Shown here: positions 53,871 to 62,307 of the stretch, piece by piece | Layout of the letters: every line of letters starts with the position of its first letter | Position numbering within the stretch: the stretch's first letter is position 1 | NCBI GenBank assembly: GCA_963810815.1 | Contig: CAWEPB010000003.1 | Span: 62,001 to 126,000 of the forward strand | Origin: CAVQWT01 sp963810815 | Lineage (GTDB): Bacteria > Pseudomonadota > Gammaproteobacteria > Burkholderiales > Casimicrobiaceae | Direction: 5' to 3' | Length of the DNA: 64,000 nucleotides | Position numbers and translations under genes: made by a program | Notes under the pieces: model-generated | The model's input: only the letters and a program-made list of their open reading frames with translations | What the model was told of the DNA's origin: nothing | Databases searched by the model: none

Positions 53871-54049
53871 GGCCGCCACCCTAGCAGCAATCGCGCTCCG
53901 CTTCACTACGCGCAACCACTTAGCCTCCGGCACCCGTCTACGCAGTTTCCACGAGGCGCGGCCCGTAGCGGTCCGAATGGGCGCGGCGCCCCGTCGACGG
54001 CACCATCGGCTTCGTCAGCAAACCGGATGACGACCACGGAGACCCCGCC

Positions 54050-54592
54050 ATGACCACCCGCCCCGATCCGCAGGACCTCGCCGCCCACACCCGCTACCTC
54101 ATCGCCTACGCGACGCGCGCCGTCGGCGACCGCGACCTCGCGCAGGATCTGGTGCAGGACACGCTCGTCGCCGCGCTGTCGGCGGAAGCGGGATTCGCCG
54201 GCCGCAGCGCGCTCAGGACCTGGCTGGTCGGCATCCTCAAGCACAAGATCATGGACGCGTACCGCGACCGCGCGCGGGCGCCGGCCAGCCTCGACGAGCT
54301 CGACGACGCCGGCATCGCGCCCGAGGTCGCCGCCGACACGGGCGCCGCCTCGTCGTTCGGCCTCGATCCCGCGCGCGGGCTGGAGCGCAAGCGCTTCTGG
54401 GAGGCCTTCGAGCGCGAACTCGCGCGGATGCCCGCGCGCATGGCCGAGGCCTTCGTTCGCTCCGAATTCTCCGACCGCCCGGCGCAGGACCTGTGCAGAG
54501 ACATGGGCATCACCGCGACGTCGTTGTGGGTCATGCGGCACCGCGCCCGCAACGCACTGCGCGCCGCGCTCGCGCCGGCCTGCGCCGCCTGA
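54050..54592 (+). CDS. ECF-family RNA polymerase sigma factor
   Basis: A 180-residue extracytoplasmic-function sigma factor. Region 2 is RYLIAYATRAVGDRDLAQDLVQDTLVAALSAEAGFAGRSALRTWLVGILKHKIMDAYRDR (residues 15-75) and region 4 is MAEAFVRSEFSDRPAQDLCRDMGITATSLWVMRHRARNALRAAL (about 130-175), reminiscent of sigma factors of the RpoE/ECF group. A gene for a zinc-finger anti-sigma factor, usual beside such sigmas, is not seen on either side. The 253 nt after it hold no gene I can support. Confidence 0.9.
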   Translation: MTTRPDPQDLAAHTRYLIAYATRAVGDRDLAQDLVQDTLVAALSAEAGFAGRSALRTWLVGILKHKIMDAYRDRARAPASLDELDDAGIAPEVAADTGAASSFGLDPARGLERKRFWEAFERELARMPARMAEAFVRSEFSDRPAQDLCRDMGITATSLWVMRHRARNALRAALAPACAA

Positions 54593-54845
54593 CGCCACGC
54601 ACCCAAGGCGCCGGACTCGCGGCGCCGGCGCCACCGGTCGCGTCGGCCCGGGGCGCCGGCGCCCCCGCCGGCAACCCCCGGCGTGCCCGGCCGCGAACGC
54701 CCGGCCGGACCGCCGGCGCCGGGCGTCAGGCCCATTCCGACCCCCGTCCGGCGCGGGGCGCGACGAAAGTCGTGTCAACCGCCGGTCCCGCGGGCTCCGT
54801 TAAGTCCCCCTCAGCGCAATTTGCGCCGGTTTCGGGGGAGCACCC

Positions 54846-56117
54846 ATGTTCGAATCGCTGTCGTCCGCTTTCGCGTCCAACCCGCTGGTTTCGGGCGGCA
54901 TGACGCTGGCCGTGCTCGGCGTCGCCGCCATGTGGCTGCGCGACCTCCCCGGCAAGTTCGCCGCGTGGGCGAAGCACTTCTTCGTCACCACCATGACCGT
55001 CGACAGCCGCGACGAGCTGCTGTTCCCGGCGCTGGTCGAGTACATGGACAGCCGCGACGCGCTGCGGCGGATCAACAACTTCACCGCGCGCGCCGTCCGG
55101 ACCAACACCAGCAGCTACCAGAGCCTGCACGACGAGCTGCAGCAGGGCGGTCGCCCGGCCACGGTGCTGTCGCCGGGCGAGGGCTTCCACCTGTTCGTGC
55201 TCGACGGCCGCGTGATGTGGATGAAGCGCGAGGTGACCGTCGCGGCAGCGGTGATCGAGAAGATCAGCCTGTCGACCTTCGGCCGGGACAAGCGCCCGCT
55301 GGCGGCGATCGTCGAGGCGGCGATGGACCACCGCATCTCGCGCGAGCTCAACCGCATCGCCATCTACGTCCCCAGCGCGTACAGCAACGAGTGGACGCGC
55401 GCGCGGCTGGGCAACAACCGCAAGCTCGACTCGGTCGTCCTCAAGGCCGGCCAGAAGGAGGCGATCCTCGACGACCTGAACCGCTTCTTCGCGTCGCACG
55501 ACCGCTACGAGACGCTGGGCATCCCGTGGCGCCGCGGCTACCTGCTCTACGGCCCGCCCGGCACGGGCAAGACCTCGCTGGTCACCGCGCTCGCCTCCGA
55601 GCTGTCGCTCAACGTCTGCGTGCTGTCGCTCGCCTCTCCCAACGTCACCGACGAGAAGATCGGCAACCTGCTGTCGAGCGTGCCGCGCCGGTCGGTGATC
55701 CTGATCGAGGACGTCGACGCGTTCTTCCAGCAGCGGACCAAGGCGGACGCGCAGGTGAAGGTGTCGTACTCGGGCTTCATCAACGCGCTGGACGGCGTCG
55801 CCTCGCACGAGGGGTCGGTGGTGTTCCTGACCACCAACCACCCGGATCGCATCGACGAGGCGGCGATCCGCTCGGGCCGGGTCGACTTCCGGCTGGAGCT
55901 CGGCCTGTGCGACCGCGACCAGCTGGAGCGGATGTTCCGCAAGTTCTTCGCCGACGAAACCGCCGCGGCGCGTTTCGCCGACCACGTCGCCCCCGACCGC
56001 TGGTCGCCGGCGCAGGTGCAGGAACGCCTGCTCCATGCGGCGGACGTCGACGCGGCGATCGCGCTGTTCGACGCCGACGCGGCGGACGGCGCGGTGCCGC
56101 TGCGCCGCGCGGCCTGA
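54846..56117 (+). CDS. BCS1-like AAA+ ATPase
   Basis: A 423-residue AAA protein resembling mitochondrial Bcs1, which folds or translocates the Rieske Fe-S protein across the inner membrane. An N-terminal membrane segment (GGMTLAVLGVAAMWL) is followed by a BCS1-specific domain (residues 40-190) and an AAA domain with Walker A YGPPGTGKTSLV (about 236), Walker B VILIEDVDAFF (about 280), sensor TTNHPDRIDEAAIRSGRVD and GxxR arginines. Bacterial Bcs1-like proteins have no settled role. The ATG follows a GGGGGAG site. Confidence 0.88.
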   Translation: MFESLSSAFASNPLVSGGMTLAVLGVAAMWLRDLPGKFAAWAKHFFVTTMTVDSRDELLFPALVEYMDSRDALRRINNFTARAVRTNTSSYQSLHDELQQGGRPATVLSPGEGFHLFVLDGRVMWMKREVTVAAAVIEKISLSTFGRDKRPLAAIVEAAMDHRISRELNRIAIYVPSAYSNEWTRARLGNNRKLDSVVLKAGQKEAILDDLNRFFASHDRYETLGIPWRRGYLLYGPPGTGKTSLVTALASELSLNVCVLSLASPNVTDEKIGNLLSSVPRRSVILIEDVDAFFQQRTKADAQVKVSYSGFINALDGVASHEGSVVFLTTNHPDRIDEAAIRSGRVDFRLELGLCDRDQLERMFRKFFADETAAARFADHVAPDRWSPAQVQERLLHAADVDAAIALFDADAADGAVPLRRAA

Positions 56118-56150
56118 GCGGCGCCGCGCCGCCGGCGCCGAGGTCACCGG

Positions 56151-57827
56151 TCAATCCGTCGTCGCCGCGTAGACGGCGTCGATCCGGTCCTGGAACCGGG
56201 TGACGACGATGGGCCGCTTCAGCTTCATGGTCGGGGTCAGCAGCCCGTTGTCGACGTTCCATGTGTCGCGGGTCGGGATCACGCGGCGCACGCGGGCCCA
56301 GCGCGGAAACGTCTTCAGCTGCTCGTTGGCGCGCCGCAACAGCGCCTTCTCGTCGGTCTCCTGCGTCACCGCGAGCAGCACGACGAACGGCCTCCCCTCG
56401 CCGACCAGCATCACCTGCTCGAACACCGGATCCTGCATGATCGCGTGCTCGACTTCGTGCGGAGGCAGCTTCTCCCCGTTCGACAGCACGATGATGTCCT
56501 TGGCCCGGCCGCGGATGTAGATGCGCCCGTCGCGGATCTCGGCCAGGTCGCCGGTGCGCAGCCAGCCGTCGACGAGCGCGGCCCGCGTCGCCGCCTCGTT
56601 GCGCCAGTAGCCCGGCATCACGTTGTCGCCGCGCACCAGCAGCTCGCCGGTGTCGGAGACGCGGACCTCGACGCCCGGCAGCGGCGGACCCACCGACTCC
56701 GGCACGTTGTCGCCGTCGCGGTTGACCGAGATCACCGGCGCCGCCTCGGTCATGCCGTAGCCCTGCAGCAGGGTGAGCCCGAGTCCGATGAACGTGCGCG
56801 AGAGTTCCGGGTCGAGCGCGGCGCCGCCGACGACGGCGAGCCGCAACCGCCCGCCCAGCCGCGCCAGCACCGGCGCCGCGACCATCGCGCGCAACGGCGG
56901 CGCGAGCACGCGGTCGAGCGGCGACGCCGTTCCCTGCGCGACGCGGTAGCCGCGGGCGACGCACTGGTCGAACAGCCAGCGCCTCGACGGCGAGCCGGCG
57001 AGCATCTGCGCGAGGCGCGCGCGGAAGCGCTCGAAGATGCGCGGCACCGCGAACATGATCGTCGGGCGCTGCGTGGCCAGGTCGTCGGCCAGCTGCAGGA
57101 CTCCGCGCGCAAACACGACCTTCGCGCCCAGCGCCAGGGGCAGGTAGTAGCCCCCGGTGCGCTCGAACATGTGCGACAGCGGCAATGCCGATAGAAAGGT
57201 GTCGTCGGGCCTCGCCATCCCGGTGCCCTGGCAGGCGACGACGTCGGCGATGATGTTGCCGTGCGTCAGCATCACGCCCTTGGGCCGGCCCGCGGTGCCG
57301 GAGGTGAAGCAGATCGTCGCCAGCGCGGACGCGGGCAGTGCGCGGATCTCGATCGGCGCGCCCGTCGCCGGCAGGAAAGCCTCGACCGGCGTGCCGGCAG
57401 CGTCGGCGGCATCGTCGCCGCGCAGCACCACCAGCCGCGGCATCGCGGCTCCCTGGTTGCCGGCAAGCCGGGAAAGGCCGGTGGCCAGGCGCCGGTTCTC
57501 GACGATCACCAGCCCCGCGTCGGCATTGCCGACGCACCAGGCGACGTTCTCCGGATTGTCGTCGACGTACAGCGGAACGATGACGAGCCCGAGCGCCAGA
57601 GCGGCGAGGTCGATGGCGACCCATTCGATGCCGTTGCGCGCGCAGAGCGCGATGCGATCGCCCTCGTTCAGCCCCGAGCCGCGGAAGGCCGCCTGCCAGC
57701 GCCCGATCCGAGCCGCGAGCTCGCCGACCGTGACGTCGCGCCAACCGCCGTCGCCATGATGCCGGTAGAGGACCGCATCGGGCCGCGCGAGGTGCTGTCC
57801 GAACCAGTCGGCGATGTTGCCGGCCAT
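56151..57827 (-). CDS. Long-chain acyl-CoA synthetase (FadD15/FAA-type)
   Basis: An ANL ligase of 558 residues related to long-chain acyl-CoA synthetases. The P-loop is ICFTSGTAGRPKGVMLTHGN (about residue 168), followed by LSALPLSHMFERTGGYYLPL, LLQGYGMTEAAPVISVNRDGDNVPESVG (about 355) and WLRTGDLAEIRDGRIYIRGRAKDIIVLSNGEKLPPHEVE (about 425-460), ending in DNGLLTPTMKLKRPIV. It differs from the 42820 fadD in the LSHMFER motif typical of FAA1/FadD15-like enzymes. It is on its own, convergent with the AAA gene. Confidence 0.92.
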   Translation of the reverse strand: MAGNIADWFGQHLARPDAVLYRHHGDGGWRDVTVGELAARIGRWQAAFRGSGLNEGDRIALCARNGIEWVAIDLAALALGLVIVPLYVDDNPENVAWCVGNADAGLVIVENRRLATGLSRLAGNQGAAMPRLVVLRGDDAADAAGTPVEAFLPATGAPIEIRALPASALATICFTSGTAGRPKGVMLTHGNIIADVVACQGTGMARPDDTFLSALPLSHMFERTGGYYLPLALGAKVVFARGVLQLADDLATQRPTIMFAVPRIFERFRARLAQMLAGSPSRRWLFDQCVARGYRVAQGTASPLDRVLAPPLRAMVAAPVLARLGGRLRLAVVGGAALDPELSRTFIGLGLTLLQGYGMTEAAPVISVNRDGDNVPESVGPPLPGVEVRVSDTGELLVRGDNVMPGYWRNEAATRAALVDGWLRTGDLAEIRDGRIYIRGRAKDIIVLSNGEKLPPHEVEHAIMQDPVFEQVMLVGEGRPFVVLLAVTQETDEKALLRRANEQLKTFPRWARVRRVIPTRDTWNVDNGLLTPTMKLKRPIVVTRFQDRIDAVYAATTD

Positions 57828-58010
57828 GCGCTCTCCGTGATGCGCGGCCGGCGCTCACCGCGGCCGCGCGCGCCGATTCTGCCGGTTTTGCGGGGGCGGG
57901 TCCATTGGCGGCCGAACCGGTTTGAGTTGGCCGAAGACGGGGATGCTGCGGCGCGAAAGCGGTGGCGCCGCCGCATTGGCTATACTCGCCGCTCGTCAAC
58001 GGGAACCGCC

Positions 58011-58298
58011 ATGTCCACGATCTCGATCGCCAAGAAGCACCATCTGTCGCACAAGAAGGCGAAGGAAGCCGCGCAGAAGGTCGCGGAAGACCTGCACAAG
58101 CGGTTTTCGCTCGCGTACGAATGGCACGGCGACTGCGTCACCTTCACCCGGCCGGGACTGTCCGGCGAGCTGGTGGTGCACAAGGACGAGGTCCGGCTCG
58201 ACTGCAAGCTCGGCTTCCTGCTGACCGCGATCAAGCCCGCGATCGAGCAGGAAGTGCACAAGGAATTCGACAAGCGCTTCGGCGTCAGGAAGGCCTGA
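58011..58298 (+). CDS. Polyhydroxyalkanoic acid system family protein
   Basis: A 95-residue protein of the PHA_gran_rgn family, small conserved proteins associated with PHA granule gene sets. Sequence features are ISIAKKHHLSHKKAKEAAQKVAEDLHKRF and a C-terminal LGFLLTAIKPAIEQEVHKEFDKRF. A -10-like TATACT (57981-57986) lies 25 nt before the ATG. Its 3' end overlaps the convergent FFLEELY-type gene by 14 nt. Confidence 0.85.
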   Translation: MSTISIAKKHHLSHKKAKEAAQKVAEDLHKRFSLAYEWHGDCVTFTRPGLSGELVVHKDEVRLDCKLGFLLTAIKPAIEQEVHKEFDKRFGVRKA

Positions 58299-59175
58299 CC
58301 GGATCGGCGGCGGCCGCGGTCGCGCCGGCCGGCGAACCGCGCGCCGGCGCGAGCGGATCGGTGAAGGGCGCCGTCTCCCCGGCAAACATCGCATCCATCA
58401 GCGCGGTCTCGCGCGCGACGACGGTCGCGAGGAAATACTCCGCGCCGTCCATCCGGCGGAACGCGTTGAACCCCCGGTCGAGAAAGTCGTGCAGCACGCC
58501 GAAGCCGGCCATTCGCGCCGGCGCCCGCATCATCGTCAACGCCGAGCGGATCAGCGGCTTCCTCACGTAGAGGTCCAGCGCCGCGCCGATATCGCCGATC
58601 AGGCGGATCTGGCGTTCGCGCGCCGGGCGGTTGCCCATCCGCCGGTAGGCCTTGCAGTACTCGGCGACGGAGAAGTGGCCGTCGGCGCGCGGCAACCGCG
58701 CAAGCAACGCATGGTCCAGCTCGGCGGACAGCGCGTTGAGTTCCATCGCCTCCGCGATGGTCGCGATCACCCGCTCCGGCAGCATGCGCACCATGATCGG
58801 CACGACGCGCGCGATGTCGCTGTCGCGCTGCGAGTAGTCGGCGCCGCCGTAGAGGTCGGTCTGGAAGAACGACACGGCATCGGCGTGCCGCGGATCGGCC
58901 TTGAGGTCGGCGTAGGTCAGCGCCAGTCGCTGCGCCTGCCAATCGGCCAGCCGCGTCAGGGCGCCGGCGAGTATCGGGTTGGCGCGGCGCTCCTCGTGCA
59001 GACGGTGGACCCGCGCGAATTCGCGCTCGAGTTCGGTCTGCGCGGCGTGGGCGGGGGAGGCGGCGGCGGCGGGCATGGCAGATGCGGATGCGGTGGCAGA
59101 TGCGGCGACAGATGCGGCGGCGACCGATGCGGCGACCGGCGCGGCGGCGCCGGCGTTGCCAGCAGCAGGGACCAT
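58285..59175 (-). CDS. FFLEELY-motif-like protein
   Basis: A 296-residue protein resembling the FFLEELY-motif family: here the motif reads FFQTDLYGGADYSQRDSDIARVVPIMVRMLP (about residues 105-135), so the Leu-Glu-Glu part is altered. A C-terminal helical body follows (KAYRRMGNRPARERQIRLIGDIGAALDLYVRKPLI). The first 45 residues are an Ala/Thr/Ser repeat encoded by GATGCGG-type short repeats; ATG 59076 would skip them. Its position beside PHA genes suggests a linked role. Function unknown. Confidence 0.75.
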   Translation of the reverse strand: MVPAAGNAGAAAPVAASVAAASVAASATASASAMPAAAASPAHAAQTELEREFARVHRLHEERRANPILAGALTRLADWQAQRLALTYADLKADPRHADAVSFFQTDLYGGADYSQRDSDIARVVPIMVRMLPERVIATIAEAMELNALSAELDHALLARLPRADGHFSVAEYCKAYRRMGNRPARERQIRLIGDIGAALDLYVRKPLIRSALTMMRAPARMAGFGVLHDFLDRGFNAFRRMDGAEYFLATVVARETALMDAMFAGETAPFTDPLAPARGSPAGATAAAADPVRPS

Positions 59176-59484
59176 GCCCCGACGCCATCGGCGCTCAGCG
59201 TGAAACCCGCCCGCACCCGGGAAGTCTAGCCGAGTCGCGGCGGACCCGCGCGACGGCGAGGCGAATTAGGTTGTTTGCTCTAACGGTGGCGGCTAGAGTC
59301 GGCTTGCGGTGGAGATTTTGCGGTCATAGACGCGTGCCGTCGAGGGCGGGGTGATCCCGGCCGACGCCCGCCACTTCCACCGTTGTTGTCCGCGTCCTCC
59401 GTCCCCACCCGCCGCCCGGCGGCCCCCGGTTTCCGCCCCTGCCCGGTCCCGCTCCCTAACGTCACCCCGTCTGGATTCGCCACG
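59176..59484. other. Intergenic region, 309 nt
   Basis: Between the divergent FFLEELY-type gene and the GMC-partner gene I find no gene. The only notable element is TTAGGTTGTTTGCTCTA at 59266-59282, whose near-copy lies upstream of the phasin gene (61685-61701). Confidence 0.6.
59266..59282 (+). promoter_or_regulatory. 17-bp motif, copy A
   Basis: TTAGGTTGTTTGCTCTA, matching the copy at 61685-61701 at 16 of 17 bases. Both copies lie in gaps upstream of genes of the PHA/GMC group and in the same orientation as those genes. Possible operator or promoter element; the protein is unknown. Confidence 0.45.
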
Positions 59485-60015
59485 ATGCTCACGCGCCGTC
59501 GCTTCATCACTGCCGGCATCGCCGGTGGCGCCCTGCTCGGTGTCGCGTGGTGGCTCCGCCGCCGCGGCCCGGCGACCGGCGATCCCCGCTTCGCCGCGCT
59601 GTCCGCGCTCGATGCGGAAGCACCGGTCGTGATCGCCGGGATCGCGTCGGTGCTGCTCGACGGCGCGCTGCCGGTCGAGCCGGCCGCGCGTGCGGCCGCG
59701 ATCGACGACACGGTGGCCGGAGTCGCGCAGGCCGTGGCAGGTCTGCCCCCGGCGGCACGGCAGGAGCTCGGCGAGCTGTTCACGCTGCTGGGGCTCGCTC
59801 CCGCGCGCATCGCGCTGACCCGCGTCACTCCCGCCTGGTCCGAGGCGACGCCCGTAGAGATCGGTGCCTTCCTCGAACGCTGGCGCAACAGCTCGCTGTC
59901 GTTGCTGCGTTCGGCCTACGATGCGCTGCACCAGCTGGTGTTCGCCGCGTGGTACGGCAACCCGAAGAGCTGGCCCGCGATCGGCTACGACGGCCCGCCC
60001 GCCCTGTTCGGATGA
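59485..60015 (+). CDS. Secreted small subunit of a GMC oxidoreductase (gluconate 2-dehydrogenase subunit 3-like)
   Basis: A 176-residue exported protein. The N-terminus MLTRRRFITAGIAGGALLGVAWW is an Arg-rich Tat-type signal, followed by a helical domain similar in size and position to the small subunit of membrane gluconate or sugar dehydrogenases. It overlaps the GMC oxidoreductase gene by 4 nt (ATGA), so it is probably its partner and may carry the flavoenzyme out through Tat. Sequence similarity to the named family is weak to my eye. Confidence 0.7.
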   Translation: MLTRRRFITAGIAGGALLGVAWWLRRRGPATGDPRFAALSALDAEAPVVIAGIASVLLDGALPVEPAARAAAIDDTVAGVAQAVAGLPPAARQELGELFTLLGLAPARIALTRVTPAWSEATPVEIGAFLERWRNSSLSLLRSAYDALHQLVFAAWYGNPKSWPAIGYDGPPALFG

Positions 60016-61628
60016 GCGACGTTCCCCACACGCCGGTGCCCGACCCCTACCGTGCCGATGCCGCCGCGGCGTGGCGGATCGTCGATGCATCGACGCTCGC
60101 GCAGGACCTGGTGCTCGAAGCCGATGTCGCGATCGTCGGCACCGGCGCCGGCGGCGGCACCGCGGCCGAGATCCTCGCGCAGGCAGGGCTGTCCGTCGTG
60201 CTGGTCGAGGAGGGCGCCCTCAAGTCGTCCGGCGACTTCCGCATGCGCGAAGCCGAGGCTTACCCCGAGCTGTATCAGGAATCCGCCGCCCGCAAGACGA
60301 AGGACAAGGCGGTCAACATCCTCCAGGGTCGATGCGTCGGCGGCGGAACGACGGTCAACTGGACGAGTTCGTTCCGCACCCCCGCCGTCACGCTCCGGCA
60401 CTGGGCGTCCCAATACGGCCTCGCCGGGTTCGGTGTCGCCGACATGGCCCCGTGGTTCGCGCGGATGGAGCAGCGGCTCGAGATCGCCCCCTGGGACGTG
60501 CCGCCCAACGCCAACAACGAAGCGCTCGCGCGCGGCGCCGCGAAGCTCGGCATCGCCTCGGGGCTCATCCGCCGCAACGTCCGCGGCTGCTGGAACCTGG
60601 GCTACTGCGGCATGGGCTGTCCGATCAACGCCAAGCTGGCGATGCTGGTGACGACGATTCCCGGGGCGCTGGAGCGCGGTGCGACGCTGGTCACGCGCGC
60701 CTGGGCGCAGAAATTCGTGCTGGAAGGCGACCGCGTGACGCGGCTCGACGTCGTGGCCATGGACGCCGCCGGCGTCAATCCTACCGCGCGCCGCGTCACC
60801 GTGCGCGCGCGCGCCTTCGTGGCGGCGGCGGGCGCGATCGGCACCCCGGCGCTGCTGCTGCGCTCGGGTACGCCCGATCCTCACGGCGTGCTCGGCAAGC
60901 GCACCTTCCTGCACCCGGTCCTGGTGTGCGCCGCCCGGATGCCCGAGCGCATCGACCCGTACTACGGGGCGCCGCAGTCGGTCTACTCCGACCACTTCCT
61001 CGATACCATGCCGCCCGAAGGTCCGATGGGCTACAAGCTCGAGGCACCGCCCGTGCACCCGATCCTCGGCGCGATCACCCTGCCCGGCTACGGCGCGGCG
61101 CACGCGGCCTGGATGCGCGACCTGCCGCACATGCACGTGCTGCTCGCACTCACCCGCGACGGCTTCCATCCGGAAAGCCCCGGCGGCACGGTGGCCCTGC
61201 GCAGCGACGGCACGCCCGTGCTCGACTACCCGCTGAACGCCTACTTCTTCGATGCCGCGCGGCGCGCGTTCCTGACCATGGCCGAGCTGCAGTTCGCCGC
61301 CGGCGCGACACGGGTGATGCCGGTTCACGGCGACGGCGCCGCGTTCTCGTCCTGGGCGCAGGCGCGCGCCGCCATCGCCGGGTTCGCGCTCGCGCCGCTG
61401 GTCACGCCGGTGGTGTCGGCGCACGTGATGGGCGGCGCTCCGCTGGGCCCGGACCCCAGGCGCGCGGTGGTCGATCCGACCGGTCGCCATCACCAGCTCG
61501 CCAACCTGCACGTGCTGGACGGCTCGCTGTTTCCCACCTCGGTCGGCGCCAACCCGCAGCTGTCGATCTACGCGCTGTCGGCACGCCTCGCCGACGGCCT
61601 CGCCGCGTCGCTCGCACGCAGGCCCTGA
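60012..61628 (+). CDS. GMC-family FAD-dependent oxidoreductase
   Basis: A 538-residue flavin oxidoreductase. The FAD-binding Rossmann motif is VAIVGTGAGGGTAAEILAQAGLSVVLVEEG (about residue 40). GMC signature 1 corresponds to GRCVGGGTTVNWTSSFRTP (about 112). A Cys-rich WNLGYCGMGCPINAK (about 197), seen in membrane-type GMC enzymes, and the C-terminal SAHVMGGAPLGPDPRRAVVDPTGR with LHVLDGSLFPTSVGANPQLSIYALS (catalytic His and Asn) complete it. Substrate could be a sterol, alcohol or sugar; unknown. It is coupled to the 59485 gene. Confidence 0.88.
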   Translation: MSDVPHTPVPDPYRADAAAAWRIVDASTLAQDLVLEADVAIVGTGAGGGTAAEILAQAGLSVVLVEEGALKSSGDFRMREAEAYPELYQESAARKTKDKAVNILQGRCVGGGTTVNWTSSFRTPAVTLRHWASQYGLAGFGVADMAPWFARMEQRLEIAPWDVPPNANNEALARGAAKLGIASGLIRRNVRGCWNLGYCGMGCPINAKLAMLVTTIPGALERGATLVTRAWAQKFVLEGDRVTRLDVVAMDAAGVNPTARRVTVRARAFVAAAGAIGTPALLLRSGTPDPHGVLGKRTFLHPVLVCAARMPERIDPYYGAPQSVYSDHFLDTMPPEGPMGYKLEAPPVHPILGAITLPGYGAAHAAWMRDLPHMHVLLALTRDGFHPESPGGTVALRSDGTPVLDYPLNAYFFDAARRAFLTMAELQFAAGATRVMPVHGDGAAFSSWAQARAAIAGFALAPLVTPVVSAHVMGGAPLGPDPRRAVVDPTGRHHQLANLHVLDGSLFPTSVGANPQLSIYALSARLADGLAASLARRP

Positions 61629-61684
61629 CGTCGTCGCGACGCTGCCGTACGGTCTCGTCCGCGAGCGGCGAACCGGGCGCGCCT

Positions 61685-61701
61685 TTAGGCTGTTTGCTCT
61701 A
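61685..61701 (+). promoter_or_regulatory. 17-bp motif, copy B
   Basis: TTAGGCTGTTTGCTCTA, 74 nt before the phasin ATG. It matches copy A at 59266-59282 except for one C/T. It is followed by GACAAG, making the half-palindrome TTTGCTCTAGACAAG. Confidence 0.45.
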
Positions 61702-61775
61702 GACAAGCCGCGTAAATTGTCATCAATCGCCCGCTTTGCCGGGAGATCCCGCCCCGCCTCAAAAGGAGACTCAAA

Positions 61776-62261
61776 ATGCTGAAACAAGCCGTTGCACAAC
61801 CCGCGCAATTCTCGGAAGCCGCGATCCTCGCATCGCGTCAGGTCTGGCTCGCCGGACTCGGCGCCGCGGTCGTCACGCGCGACTGGGTGCAGCATGAAGC
61901 CGGCCCCGTGTTCAAATCGCTGATCAAGGAAGGCACCGCAGTGGAATCGCGCGCCATCCGCCTCGTCGGCGACTCGATCGAGACCTCGGTCAAGCGCGCC
62001 AATGGCATGTGGCGTCACACCCGGCACACGGTGGAAACGACGGTTCGCGCCTACGCGGACACCGCCGTCACGCTGGTGAAGGAAACGCTGCCGAGGTCGC
62101 TGCCGAAGATCGAGCTGCCGGCCGCCCTGAAGCCCTCGAAGCGCGTCCCCGCCGCGAAGCGCGCCCGGAAGGCCGCCGCGAGGGTCAAGGCCCGCGCGAC
62201 CGGCGCCGCCAAGAAGGCGAAGCGGACGGTCAAGCGGACCGCGAAGCGCACGGCCCGCTAA
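61776..62261 (+). CDS. Phasin-family PHA granule protein with basic H1-like tail (PhaF/PhaI-like)
   Basis: A 161-residue PHA granule-associated protein. Residues 1-100 are a phasin domain (SEAAILASRQVWLAGLGAAVVTRDW, ESRAIRLVGDSIETSVKRANGMWRHTRHTVETTVRAYADTAV). The last 45 residues are Lys/Arg/Ala-rich (KRVPAAKRARKAAARVKARATGAAKKAKRTVKR), like the DNA-binding tail of PhaF, which links granules to the nucleoid. A strong AAAAGGAGACTC ribosome-binding site precedes the ATG. Confidence 0.85.
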   Translation: MLKQAVAQPAQFSEAAILASRQVWLAGLGAAVVTRDWVQHEAGPVFKSLIKEGTAVESRAIRLVGDSIETSVKRANGMWRHTRHTVETTVRAYADTAVTLVKETLPRSLPKIELPAALKPSKRVPAAKRARKAAARVKARATGAAKKAKRTVKRTAKRTAR

Positions 62262-62307
62262 GCTGGGGTAAGATTCCGGCGCCGCACTACGACTGCCAAG
62301 GAGGCTC

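Noticed and set aside
54846..56117. BCS1-like ATPase as part of an anti-phage system
   Set aside because: No nuclease, cyclase, toxin or other defence partner lies nearby, and the AAA protein has normal BCS1-like architecture.
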